From a virus: a stretch of DNA of 49,756 nucleotides. Shown here in pieces: positions 1 to 5,743 of the stretch; within the stretch, counting starts at the first letter, position 1; each line of letters opens with the position of its first letter. Position numbers and translations under genes: made by a program. The stretch lies in IMG/VR virus record IMGVR_UViG_3300018082_000011, positions 1 through 49,756 of that record; one strand, 5' to 3'. Under the pieces are notes generated by a model, which saw only the letters and a list, made by a program, of their open reading frames with translations, made no database searches and was not told where the DNA came from.

Positions 1-288
1 CAGAACGCATGGAAAGCCCGCCACGGCCCGCACGTGCGCCGCGAGCTGCTCGGCCAGGCCCCGCGCCTCGGCGCGCCGGCAGCGAACGTTCAGCTCGCCG
101 ACGGCCTGCTCCAGCTCCGGCTCCAGCGTCCATTCGACGCGCGCCGGGTGGCCATCAAGCGTGAGCGCCGGCGAGGCACACACCCGGTCGGCGCACGCCG
201 GCGAGATGCCCAACAGCGAGACTTCGACAAAGTAGGCTTCGACTGAATCCGTGGTTGTGCTGGCTTTAATCTGAGACGGCATACTCAT
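1..288 (-). CDS. Hypothetical protein, N-terminal part; gene runs off the left end and continues at the right end of the window
   Basis: Ninety-six codons are open to the window edge, starting at an ATG (288) that overlaps the TGA of the upstream nuclease gene (ATGA), so translation is probably coupled. No family is recognised. The codon phase at position 1 matches the leftward frame open at 49756. Joined, the two pieces give one 212-aa protein whose C-terminal part (49406-49756) carries a CxxC-like motif. The middle is rich in Glu, Ala and Arg and probably helical. It belongs to the leftward early operon driven from about 2054. Existence as a gene is well supported; function is unknown. Confidence 0.75.
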   Translation of the reverse strand, partial: MSMPSQIKASTTTDSVEAYFVEVSLLGISPACADRVCASPALTLDGHPARVEWTLEPELEQAVGELNVRCRRAEARGLAEQLAAHVRAVAGFPCVL

Positions 289-869
289 GCCTCCTCCGTG
301 TAATCCGTGCCCGAATCCGTGCAGAGCTGAATCTCTACCGCGAGTTGAACGAGCGCATCGCGCGCACTGTCGTCGCGAATCGACACCTCGCTCAGCCGGA
401 TGACGGTATAGCCCAGCGCGCGCAGTATTTCGTCCTTGGCGCGATCGCGCGTTTCGCGGTCCTCGCCGTGATGGCCATTGTTCGTGTGCCAGTGCTCGCC
501 GTCCACTTCGACGACGGTGCGCTCGACGAGGAAATCGGCGAAGTACGGCCCGATCCGGACGTCGCGCTGGTAGCTCACGCCGAGCCGGTGCAGCCAGGCC
601 ATGACGCGCAGCTCCAAATCGCTCGGATGGGCGCGCCGATGGATGGCCAGGCACTCCGCCCGGAACTCTTCGCCGTGCCGCTCGAGCAGGCGCTGCTGCC
701 CGCGCCGGCCGGCGGCCTGCAGGCTCTCGCGCTTGACGCGCGCCCGGGCCTGGCGCTGATACTCCGGTGTGAATGCCTTAGCCCGGGCCAGCCCACCCCG
801 CCGGCAGCCTTCGAGCCAGCGCTGGCGCGCTTCGCTGGAACGCACTTTAGTGTCGCTGCGGAAATTCAT
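285..869 (-). CDS. DUF559 family endonuclease-like protein (Vsr/PD-(D/E)XK fold)
   Basis: A 194-aa protein. The C-terminal half (about 85-180) matches the DUF559 pattern: an aromatic-ADFLVE motif followed by VVEVDGEHWH, then RDRAKDEILRALGY and a strand ending VIRLSE. These are the Asp/Glu positions and the helix-strand ending of the very-short-patch-repair nuclease fold. The family is predicted to cut or nick DNA; a role in phage recombination or host DNA attack is inference. Its first codons include a copy of the CACTTTAGTG repeat (843-852), read as SDTKVRS. The start overlaps the stop of the upstream gene (ATGA), and the stop overlaps the next gene, so this is a tightly packed early operon. 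Confidence 0.8.
   Translation of the reverse strand: MNFRSDTKVRSSEARQRWLEGCRRGGLARAKAFTPEYQRQARARVKRESLQAAGRRGQQRLLERHGEEFRAECLAIHRRAHPSDLELRVMAWLHRLGVSYQRDVRIGPYFADFLVERTVVEVDGEHWHTNNGHHGEDRETRDRAKDEILRALGYTVIRLSEVSIRDDSARDALVQLAVEIQLCTDSGTDYTEEA
295..324. repeat. Family 3 cluster of AATCCGTG units
   Basis: Three units at the 3' end of the DUF559 gene; a further unit lies at 245-253 inside the next gene and one at 1161-1170. Confidence 0.7.
843..852. repeat. Family 1 palindromic repeat, CACTTTAGTG form
   Basis: Within GGAACGCACTTTAGTGTC (837-854), in the 5' codons of the DUF559 gene. Confidence 0.85.
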
Positions 870-1087
870 AGCAGCCCCGCCAGCTCGCGCTCGAGCGGAA
901 TGTCAACCGCATTCGCTGGCGTGTGTTCGTCGCAATAGGTATGACCGACATTGCACCAGGAGACACGCTCGTAAGGGCGTTGCACGGTAGCCTTTGTCGC
1001 TGGCTGATTGCACCATCTGGATCCGACTGGTGAGCCATCGCTGCCAAGAAATTTCGCGCAAGTGACGCCGTAATCACCTTGTTTCAT
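866..1087 (-). CDS. Small cysteine-containing, probably zinc-binding protein
   Basis: A 73-aa protein with four cysteines, the last two in WCN-x4-YCDEH, which suggests one structural zinc site. The ATG at 1087 has an AGGAGC ribosome-binding site 5 nt upstream, and the stop overlaps the nuclease start by 4 nt. No known family is recognised. Position in the leftward early operon next to other small zinc-ribbon genes suggests a takeover or regulatory protein, but this is only context. Confidence 0.7.
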   Translation of the reverse strand: MKQGDYGVTCAKFLGSDGSPVGSRWCNQPATKATVQRPYERVSWCNVGHTYCDEHTPANAVDIPLERELAGLL

Positions 1088-1171
1088 GTTTAGCTCCTGT
1101 TCGGTGGGGTGGGTGGGCCGGCTCAGGCGGTGTAAAAATCAGCGCCGAATAAGCCGACCATGAATCCGTGT

Positions 1172-1612
1172 TCATAGCTCGACCCCCGCCAGCTCGCACT
1201 CGAGGCGATCCATCACGCGGATCAGCTCGTCGCGGTACGGCGACCAGCGCGTCGCATCGGAGCCGGTGAACTGCTCGTGCCGCTCGGTCAGGTACGTCAG
1301 CCGCTCAGCCATCTCGTCGAGCGTGGCCCCTTCCCCTGCTGCTCGCGCCCCGCTCTGCGGGGTTGCATGGGGGAGGGCCAGGGTGGGGGCCAGGCTCATT
1401 GCAACGTCGCCCGGGCTGCTCGATGCGAGCGCCCTACCCCACCCTGACGCGCTGCCGGTGGATACGCTCCGCGATGGTCGCCGGCGCGCTGCGCGACGGG
1501 TTGCCTCGCGACCCGTTTTGAAGTTCACGCAATTGCGATTCTTGCAATGCCGGCCACGATACCGCTGGCCACACTTCCGGCACGTGCGCTCGCGCTTCGT
1601 GTGTAGAGTCAT
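1172..1612 (-). CDS. Zinc-ribbon hypothetical protein interrupted by a repeat-derived segment
   Basis: A 146-aa protein. I start it at the ATG at 1612 because it has a perfect TAGGAGGAT ribosome-binding site. The N-terminus carries CRKCGQRYRGRHCKNRNC, a compact four-cysteine ribbon. The C-terminal third is an ordinary helix-rich tail (YLTERHEQF, YRDELIRVMDRLE). The segment between them (bases about 1316-1440) is GC-rich repeat sequence reading LALPHATPQSGARAAGEG, a kind of low-complexity translated repeat. A similar GCTCTGCGGGGTTGC unit occurs in the second integrase (about 46680). The repeat probably invaded a shorter gene without breaking its frame. Function unknown. Confidence 0.65.
   Translation of the reverse strand: MTLHTKRERTCRKCGQRYRGRHCKNRNCVNFKTGREATRRAARRRPSRSVSTGSASGWGRALASSSPGDVAMSLAPTLALPHATPQSGARAAGEGATLDEMAERLTYLTERHEQFTGSDATRWSPYRDELIRVMDRLECELAGVEL
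1316..1440. repeat. GC-rich inserted repeat containing the CCGCTCTGCGGGGTTGC unit
   Basis: The segment includes a CCCCGCTCTGCGGGG hairpin and the unit CGCTCTGCGGGGTTGC. Nearly the same unit recurs at about 46676-46715 in the second integrase gene. It sits in frame in a zinc-ribbon gene and accounts for its low-complexity middle. Confidence 0.5.
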
Positions 1613-1623
1613 CACAGATCCTC

Positions 1624-1845
1624 CTAGCCAGCGGCGTACACGATGTTGCCGCGCGGATCCTCGATCCGGCAGCGTTGCCAATGGCCCAGCTCGGTGCTCG
1701 CCAGCGCGATGAGGTACGACTTGCGGTCACTGGCTTGACGCGGCCAGGTGCGATCGGCTTTGACGTAATACAGCGTATAGGTCTCGGCCTGAGAGCGCGA
1801 TGCATCTGTGGTACGGGACGGGGAAGTATGAAATTGGGAAGACAT
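1624..1845 (-). CDS. Hypothetical protein, first gene of the leftward early operon
   Basis: A 73-aa protein with ATG at 1845 and GGAG 5 nt upstream. It is polar and has a beta-rich C-terminal half (YTLYYVKAD, SYLIALASTEL, CRIEDPRGNIVYAAG). It is the first gene after the structured leader and terminator at 1886-2018. No family is recognised. Confidence 0.65.
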   Translation of the reverse strand: MSSQFHTSPSRTTDASRSQAETYTLYYVKADRTWPRQASDRKSYLIALASTELGHWQRCRIEDPRGNIVYAAG

Positions 1846-1885
1846 GCGTCTCCTGCGGGGAGCCGGCGTCGGGGAGAAACATAAA

Positions 1886-1909
1886 CGGCCAACCGGTGAA
1901 GGTTGGCCG
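1886..1909 (-). terminator. Leader terminator of the leftward early operon
   Basis: A 9-bp perfect stem CGGCCAACC/GGTTGGCCG with a 6-nt loop, followed leftwards by TTTATGTTTCTC. It lies 40 nt before the start of the first gene. Confidence 0.6.
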
Positions 1910-2018
1910 CAAGGGGCGATGTGCTACAATATCGCCAGCCCGGCGCCGCTTACTCCGGCGTTTGGGTTAGGGCTGCGTGGGTGGTGATACACCTGCGCAG
2001 CCCGCTGCGTTGTTAAGG
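1886..2018 (-). ncRNA. Structured leader RNA of the leftward early operon, with four hairpins
   Basis: Read leftwards from the promoter at 2026-2054, the leader can fold into GGGCTGCG/CGCAGCCC (1970-2003, with an inner GGTG/CACC extension), CGCCG/CGGCG (1944-1960), GGCGAT/ATCGCC (1915-1936) and a terminator hairpin (1886-1909). There is no open frame of note, and the first gene begins 40 nt after the terminator. The layout suggests an attenuator or a polymerase-modifying antitermination RNA. This is inference from pairing only. Confidence 0.45.
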
Positions 2019-2025
2019 TGATAGG

Positions 2026-2054
2026 AGTATAGTAGTAGTTACTACATTTGTCAA
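2026..2054 (-). promoter_or_regulatory. Strong sigma70-type leftward promoter with an operator-like palindrome
   Basis: Leftward TTGACA (2054-2049), a 17-nt spacer and TATACT (2031-2026). The spacer contains GTAGT-T-ACTAC (2035-2045). The first bases, TTGACAAATGTAG, are identical to the rightward promoter at 2913, so the two may share a regulator. Confidence 0.75.
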
Positions 2055-2090
2055 TAGGCCGACGAAAACTCTAACCATTCGCTCACATGG

Positions 2091-2618
2091 TTAGCTCTCA
2101 CACCCAATGCCGTCATTGTCACGGTCAAAGCCATGTGGATCGGGTGATAACACTGTGAAATTCTTGTGTGAGATGTCCCCGCAGTCCAGGTCCGGAGGCG
2201 GGGGTGGGATGCAAAAATCCGGGTAGGCCGGGTCGCAATTGGCAGCCGGCGCCGGGGTTGCTGTAGGGAGAATCACGGCCGTAGCGGTTGGCGCCGGCGG
2301 CTGGGTATGGGTCGGCGCCGGCCGGGTCGCGGTCCGCGATAGCTGTGTTGGCGACGGAGTCGAGGTCGCCGTTTTTGTGTTGGTCGGCTTCTTAGTTGAG
2401 GTTGGACGTGGAGTACTGGTGTCAGCCGGCGTGGCTGTGGAAGCCGGAACGCCCTTTAGGGTTCGGGAAGGCTGGACGGTGATCTCGATCGTCGGCCGCT
2501 GGGTCGATTGCGGAATGGAAGCCGGCGCGCTGGCTTGTCGGGAAGGCCGCGATGCGAGTGCGGCGACGATCAGAATGGCGATGCCAATAACAACGACTCT
2601 GCGACGGGTGAGTTTCAT
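2091..2618 (-). CDS. Secreted/anchored Excalibur calcium-binding domain protein with Thr/Pro-rich linker
   Basis: A 175-aa protein. Residues about 5-22 form a signal anchor (VVVIGIAILIVAALA). Residues about 35-125 are a Thr/Pro/Ser linker. The last 50 residues contain an Excalibur-type domain with paired cysteines (NCDPAYPDFC, LDCGDI) and the calcium loop DRDNDGIGCE. The extracellular domain probably faces the outside of the lysogen. The gene is monocistronic, next to the integration region, a common place for lysogenic-conversion genes. A CCCTTTAGGG repeat (2452-2461) lies inside the linker and is read as RTLKGVP. ATG at 2618 has AAGGAG. Linker and domain style fit Chloroflexota proteins. 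Confidence 0.8.
   Translation of the reverse strand: MKLTRRRVVVIGIAILIVAALASRPSRQASAPASIPQSTQRPTIEITVQPSRTLKGVPASTATPADTSTPRPTSTKKPTNTKTATSTPSPTQLSRTATRPAPTHTQPPAPTATAVILPTATPAPAANCDPAYPDFCIPPPPPDLDCGDISHKNFTVLSPDPHGFDRDNDGIGCES
2452..2461. repeat. Family 1 palindromic repeat, CCCTTTAGGG form
   Basis: Lies in GGAACGCCCTTTAGGGTTCG; the same sequence, reversed, is at 11104-11123. It falls inside the Thr/Pro linker of the Excalibur protein. Confidence 0.8.
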
Positions 2619-2647
2619 GACTATTCTCCTTGAAGGGAAACAAAACA

Positions 2648-2674
2648 GGCCGCCCGCGATTGACGCGAACGGCC
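2648..2674 (-). terminator. Terminator-like hairpin before the Excalibur gene
   Basis: GGCCG/CGGCC outer stem and CGCG/CGCG inner stem, followed leftwards by TGTTTTGTTTCC, 30 nt before the gene start. It is weaker than the other leader hairpins but has the same position and tail. Confidence 0.4.
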
Positions 2675-2694
2675 CAAAGTGTTAGACTGTAGCC

Positions 2695-2760
2695 GCTCAG
2701 CGTGTCCCTATCACGCGAGCCGTCGCCCCGGATGATCCAACATCGCGGGGCGTTTTATTT
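2695..2760 (+). ncRNA. Candidate short RNA with its own promoter and terminator
   Basis: TTGACG (2660-2665), a 17-nt spacer and TAGACT (2683-2688) precede a short stretch without a gene. That stretch ends in the hairpin CGCCCCG/CGGGGCG (2724-2752) with TTTTATTT directly after. The predicted transcript is about 65 nt. It could instead be the terminated leader of the rightward genes at 2948. Confidence 0.35.
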
Positions 2761-2820
2761 GGCTGCATTGTACTGCCATCTCTCGCAGCGAGATCAACTC
2801 CATAACGCGCTGACACGATA

Positions 2821-2850
2821 TTGACAGCGACTCGAAACACTCCTTATACT
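2821..2850 (+). promoter_or_regulatory. Upstream rightward promoter of the excisionase-like gene
   Basis: TTGACA (2821-2826), an 18-nt spacer and TATACT (2845-2850). A transcript from here would cover a GTG at 2900 that is in frame with the gene starting at 2948 and would add 16 residues. Confidence 0.6.
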
Positions 2851-2912
2851 TCTTTCTTACATTCTCGCGCTGAAATAGACTCATTCAGTATGCTCAACCG
2901 TGAAATTGCCTC

Positions 2913-2941
2913 TTGACAAATGTAGCAGTTGCGACTATATT
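2913..2941 (+). promoter_or_regulatory. Second rightward promoter; predicted leaderless start
   Basis: TTGACA (2913-2918), a 17-nt spacer and TATATT (2936-2941). The expected start of transcription is at 2948, the A of the ATG, so the mRNA would be leaderless. The sequence TTGACAAATGTAG matches the leftward promoter at 2054. Confidence 0.65.
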
Positions 2942-2947
2942 CTAGGC

Positions 2948-3184
2948 ATGCCATCAAAGAAACAGAAGACCGAGATGATTCCACCCCTTCTGACTGGCCG
3001 GCAAGTCGCTAAAATGCTAGACGTCAATCCGGTAACAATCCAACGCAGATTTGCGGCCGGGAAATATCCTGGTTCTTACAAACCTGGTGGCAAAACCTCC
3101 ACTATCCTCATCCCTTCTTCCCTCTTCCCCGAAGAGCAAGTGAAGGCATTCCTAAAAGTAGAGCGCGTCCAGTCAGGCGACTGA
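2948..3184 (+). CDS. Excisionase/MerR-like helix-turn-helix DNA-binding protein
   Basis: A 78-aa protein with one winged-helix motif of the HTH_17/excisionase type: LLTGRQVAKMLDVNPVTIQ, then RRFAAGKYPGSYKPGGKT and a strand. Small proteins of this kind bend DNA at att sites or repress early promoters. The gene lies beside attP (3295) and the integrase (3564), the usual place for an excisionase or directionality factor. No ribosome-binding site precedes the ATG. Since the TATATT box ends 6 nt before it, translation is probably leaderless; a GTG at 2900 could give a longer form from the upstream promoter. Confidence 0.75.
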   Translation: MPSKKQKTEMIPPLLTGRQVAKMLDVNPVTIQRRFAAGKYPGSYKPGGKTSTILIPSSLFPEEQVKAFLKVERVQSGD

Positions 3185-3205
3185 ACGCGCTCAATCCGCA
3201 CTACT

Positions 3206-3224
3206 CGGTCCCCTTGAGGGACCG
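3206..3224 (+). terminator. Hairpin after the excisionase-like gene
   Basis: CGGTCCC/GGGACCG with a 5-nt loop, 22 nt after the stop codon. It is followed by TGGTTTCTTTGG rather than a clean T run. Confidence 0.5.
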
Positions 3225-3294
3225 GCCGTGTCTGGTTTCTTTGGCGAGAGACAGACAAGCGGCCAGCACATTAAAAACCGAATAGCACGGAAGG

Positions 3295-3336
3295 CGCCCC
3301 CGGCAGGAATCGAACCCACAACCTACTGATCCGAAG
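3295..3336 (-). other. attP core: 3' half of a tRNA-Arg(UCG) gene
   Basis: Read leftwards, this is an anticodon loop CTTCGGA (anticodon TCG), 3' anticodon stem TCAGT, variable loop AGGTT, T arm GTGGG-TTCGATT-CCTGC, acceptor strand CGGGGGC and discriminator G; CCA is not encoded. The bases upstream of the loop cannot form the 5' anticodon stem, so identity begins at the anticodon loop. This is the expected structure when a tyrosine integrase uses a tRNA gene as attB and the phage carries its 3' end. It is not a functional tRNA. Confidence 0.85.
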
Positions 3337-3386
3337 GCTTTGGGAGTCCGGCCGGAGAGCGCTCCGCTGGGAAGTTGCTGCTTGCG

Positions 3387-3396
3387 CACTTTAGTG
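3387..3396. repeat. Family 1 palindromic repeat, CACTTTAGTG form
   Basis: Lies between attP and the integrase gene, with flank TTGCGCACTTTAGTGTC. Confidence 0.8.
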
Positions 3397-3477
3397 TCGA
3401 GATGACGCTGGAGTTGCATTCAGTATAAGCGCATCTCCGGCGAAAATCAAGAGGCCGACTGACGGCGCGCAGGAACG

Positions 3478-3487
3478 CACTTTAGTG
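3478..3487. repeat. Family 1 palindromic repeat, CACTTTAGTG form
   Basis: Full 18-mer GGAACGCACTTTAGTGTC (3472-3489), shared with four other places in the window. Confidence 0.85.
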
Positions 3488-3535
3488 TCAGTCGGCAAAG
3501 CAACCGCAACTGCCTGCGTTTCGCCCCAACCTCAT

Positions 3536-3562
3536 GACCAACTGATTATGAATCAGTTGGTC
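3536..3562 (-). terminator. Perfect inverted repeat directly after the integrase stop
   Basis: GACCAACTGATT/AATCAGTTGGTC with a 3-bp centre, 1 bp from the integrase stop codon. It lacks a T run, so it may be a terminator or mRNA-stabilising hairpin, or a protein-binding site of the att region. Confidence 0.5.
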
Positions 3563-3563
3563 G

Positions 3564-4409
3564 TCACCCTCCACGCTGGAGCACCGCTCGCGCCCGCTGC
3601 GCCAGCCGCGCCCGGCTGTGATAGACGTAGTCTTCCGACGTCTTGAGCTGCTTCCAGCCAAACAGCTGCATCAGCGTGTGCGGGTCCAGTTCCTCGGCAT
3701 ATCTCGTCGCCGCCGTCTTGCGAAATGCATGCGGATGCACGCGAACGCCGGTGATGTGCGCACGCTCAGTCAGCCGGCGCAGCAGCTCGCCGACGCCGTA
3801 ATACCCCAGGTTGAACAGGTTGGCGGCGCTCGACGGCCGCACGGCCAGCCAGGTCTCCAGCGCCTGGCAGGTTCCCTCACTGTAGAACACCCAGCGCTCC
3901 TGGTCCCCCTTCCCAATCACGGTCGCCGAGCAAACGGCCAGGTCCACGTCGGCGGGCTGCAAGCTACACACTTCGCCCAGCCGGACGCCGGTGTCTGACA
4001 GGAACATCAGCAGCGCCTGGTCACGCTGCGGATTCTCCGAGCCGGCGGCGACGTTGATCAGCTGTTGAACGACTTCGGGGGGCAGGGGTTTGGGGATACG
4101 CTTCGGCAGGCCAGGCCGCTCCAAGCGCGCAGTCGGGTCGTCGGCGCGCAAGCCTTCGGCTACGCACCAGCGGAAGAAAGCTCGCGCCGAGCGGTACGCG
4201 CCATCAATCGAGTGCGGCTTCAGGCCCCGCGCGATCAGGCCGCCCAGCCAGGCGCGCAGATCTGCAAGCGAGACTCGCTCTAGCTCGTTGAGCGAGAGCG
4301 ACCGCGCCAGGTCGTTCAACCACATCTCGTACCAGCGAATCGTCTTCTCTGACTTCCTTCGCAGGCGCAACGACGCCGAGCGCCTTCCGACAGCATCTAA
4401 GAGTTTCAC
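3564..4409 (-). CDS. int: Tyrosine integrase (phage site-specific recombinase)
   Basis: A 281-aa protein. I choose the GTG at 4409 because AGGGAGG lies 5 nt upstream. Residues about 15-95 form a SAM-like N-terminal domain (TIRWYEMWLNDLARSL). The catalytic domain follows, with Arg in TGVRLGEV, Lys in GKGDQERWVF, His-x-x-Arg in HPHAFRKTAATR, Trp in FGWKQLKTS in place of the second His, and the nucleophile in EDYVYHSR. Its 3' end faces attP, so it is the likely enzyme for integration into tRNA-Arg. Length is near that of XerC/D-type integrases, with no separate arm-binding domain obvious. Confidence 0.92.
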   Translation of the reverse strand: MKLLDAVGRRSASLRLRRKSEKTIRWYEMWLNDLARSLSLNELERVSLADLRAWLGGLIARGLKPHSIDGAYRSARAFFRWCVAEGLRADDPTARLERPGLPKRIPKPLPPEVVQQLINVAAGSENPQRDQALLMFLSDTGVRLGEVCSLQPADVDLAVCSATVIGKGDQERWVFYSEGTCQALETWLAVRPSSAANLFNLGYYGVGELLRRLTERAHITGVRVHPHAFRKTAATRYAEELDPHTLMQLFGWKQLKTSEDYVYHSRARLAQRARAVLQRGG

Positions 4410-4455
4410 AGCAGCCTCCCTGAGAGATGTAAGCCGCGTCCGCGACAAACGAAAA

Positions 4456-4490
4456 GCGGACGCGAACTCCCGATGAGAGTCCGCGCCGCT
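4456..4490 (-). terminator. Leader terminator-like hairpin before the integrase gene
   Basis: An imperfect stem built from GCGGAC/GTCCGC and ACTC/GAGT, followed leftwards by GCTTTTCGTTTG. It sits about 45 nt before the integrase start, like the other leader hairpins. Confidence 0.5.
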
Positions 4491-4565
4491 CCGGGATTTG
4501 AGGACTTAGTGGCATACCAGGACGGCGCACTCGACCGCTGCGCGCAAGGCGCGCGGCGGGATCCT

Positions 4566-4602
4566 CCGATGGTGGCGCTGCCCCCACACGCGCCACCATC
4601 GG
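4566..4602. other. Long hairpin in the divergent integrase/early-right region
   Basis: A 12-bp perfect stem CCGATGGTGGCG/CGCCACCATCGG with a 13-nt loop, followed rightwards by ATTTATAAG. It separates the leftward integrase from the rightward early genes and may be a terminator or an operator. No convincing promoter is seen on either side. Confidence 0.5.
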
Positions 4603-4623
4603 ATTTATAAGTCATCGTCGTAG

Positions 4624-4645
4624 GGGTAATCCTACGTGATTACCC
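4624..4645. repeat. Family 2 hairpin repeat, GGGTAATC-N6-GATTACCC
   Basis: An 8-bp perfect stem with loop CTACGT, in the intergenic region before the early right genes. The same unit recurs at 31915 and in variant forms at 11995, 13935 and 48124. Confidence 0.85.
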
Positions 4646-4686
4646 TGTTGCAGTGTATCACATTCTACTTCAAGAAAGGAGCACGC

Positions 4687-5034
4687 ATGGATCAAACCTG
4701 GCAGTCCGGGATCGCGACACCTGAGACCCCGACGCCGGCCCAGCGCGCCGAGCAGCTCGTCAACCAGTTCGTCCAGCAGGCCTACGGTACGCCCATCACG
4801 CTCACGCTCAGCAAGCTGGGCGTGCTGGCCACCGCAGCCATCGCCGGCGCCGTCGAAGACGAGCGCTGGGAATGTCTCCGGGACCTAGACCCCAGCAAGT
4901 GGGTCTACCACATCGAAAACGACGACTACATGAAAGGCTTCGCCGAGGGCGTGCGCCAGGCGCAGCAGCGCATCGCGCAGCGTATCGCGCCGAGCAACGA
5001 AGAGGCGTCGCCATCCGATGCGCCATCAATATAA
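4687..5034 (+). CDS. Hypothetical protein, first gene of the rightward early region
   Basis: A 115-aa protein. ATG at 4687 has AAAGGAG 6 nt upstream. It is mostly helical, with a hydrophobic stretch LGVLATAAIAGAV in the middle and a Gln/Arg-rich helix near the end. No family recognised. It is followed closely by the DUF6166-like gene. Confidence 0.65.
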   Translation: MDQTWQSGIATPETPTPAQRAEQLVNQFVQQAYGTPITLTLSKLGVLATAAIAGAVEDERWECLRDLDPSKWVYHIENDDYMKGFAEGVRQAQQRIAQRIAPSNEEASPSDAPSI

Positions 5035-5048
5035 TTGGAGATGCAATC

Positions 5049-5414
5049 ATGGGACGCCACAGCAACGGAAAGCAAAGCAAAGTCTACATCGGCCAGCGAC
5101 CGGCCGACGACGCGATAGGCGATTGCCGCGTCGTCGTCCTGGAGAACGGTAAAGAAAAGCCATTGCATCACGTTAAGCATCACTCCGACGCGTTCGAGTG
5201 GGGCTATGGCGGTAGCGGGCCGGCCGATCTCGCACTCAGCATCTTGGCCGATCACCTCGGCGAGCGACCCACTGAGAAGCAATTGCGCGAAGGCCGCTGC
5301 CTGTGCTGGCAGTTCCACCAGCGCTTCAAGTGGCACTTCATCGTACGGGCCGATCAGGCATCCTTCACCCTCACATCAAGGCAGATTGACAACTGGCTCA
5401 AAAGCGCGCTATAG
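5049..5414 (+). CDS. DUF6166-like protein
   Basis: A 121-aa protein. The central motif FEWGYGGSGPADLALSIL and following DHLG match my memory of the DUF6166 family, small proteins common on phages and plasmids with no known activity. ATG at 5049 has GGAG, 14 nt after the previous stop. It is probably co-transcribed with its neighbours. Confidence 0.7.
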   Translation: MGRHSNGKQSKVYIGQRPADDAIGDCRVVVLENGKEKPLHHVKHHSDAFEWGYGGSGPADLALSILADHLGERPTEKQLREGRCLCWQFHQRFKWHFIVRADQASFTLTSRQIDNWLKSAL

Positions 5415-5432
5415 CCAGCAGGAGTCAACCAC

Positions 5433-5684
5433 ATGAATATTTGGGTGACATACGACACGTGGCTTGCCGTCTGTCGTCCAGATGGACACTGGGAGTGTAT
5501 TACCCTGCGTCTGGAAAATGTCTACGTCGGCGCCAGCAGATGGGATGTGCTGGGCGCGGCTGAAAGGCAGTATCGCGTAGAGCATCCAAAGGAAGACATA
5601 TTCGCCATCGGGCTACGCCGCTGCGAGCGGGTTGTTCAGGAGGCGAAACCCAAGCGCGCGAGGAGCCGGAAAACCAGCCTATAA
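5433..5684 (+). CDS. Hypothetical protein
   Basis: An 83-aa protein with AGGAG before the ATG at 5433. It is beta-rich at the N-terminus (WVTYDTWLAVCRPDGHWECITL) and has a basic C-terminus rich in Lys and Arg, which could contact nucleic acid. No family recognised. Confidence 0.6.
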   Translation: MNIWVTYDTWLAVCRPDGHWECITLRLENVYVGASRWDVLGAAERQYRVEHPKEDIFAIGLRRCERVVQEAKPKRARSRKTSL

Positions 5685-5743
5685 TCGCAGCCGAGGATCG
5701 CAGCCACACTAGGCCGAGAAGCCGTCAAGAAGCCGTCAAGAAA

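Larger units (their letters stand above)
3185..3563. other. Non-coding integration region between the excisionase-like and integrase genes
   Basis: No gene is seen. It holds the hairpin at 3206, the attP core at 3295-3336, two CACTTTAGTG repeats (3387, 3478) and a perfect 12-bp inverted repeat at 3536-3562. Integrase arm-binding sites should lie here, but I cannot define them. Confidence 0.7.

Noticed and set aside
3295-3336. Functional tRNA gene
   Set aside because: Only the 3' half is present; there is no matching 5' anticodon stem, D arm or 5' acceptor strand.
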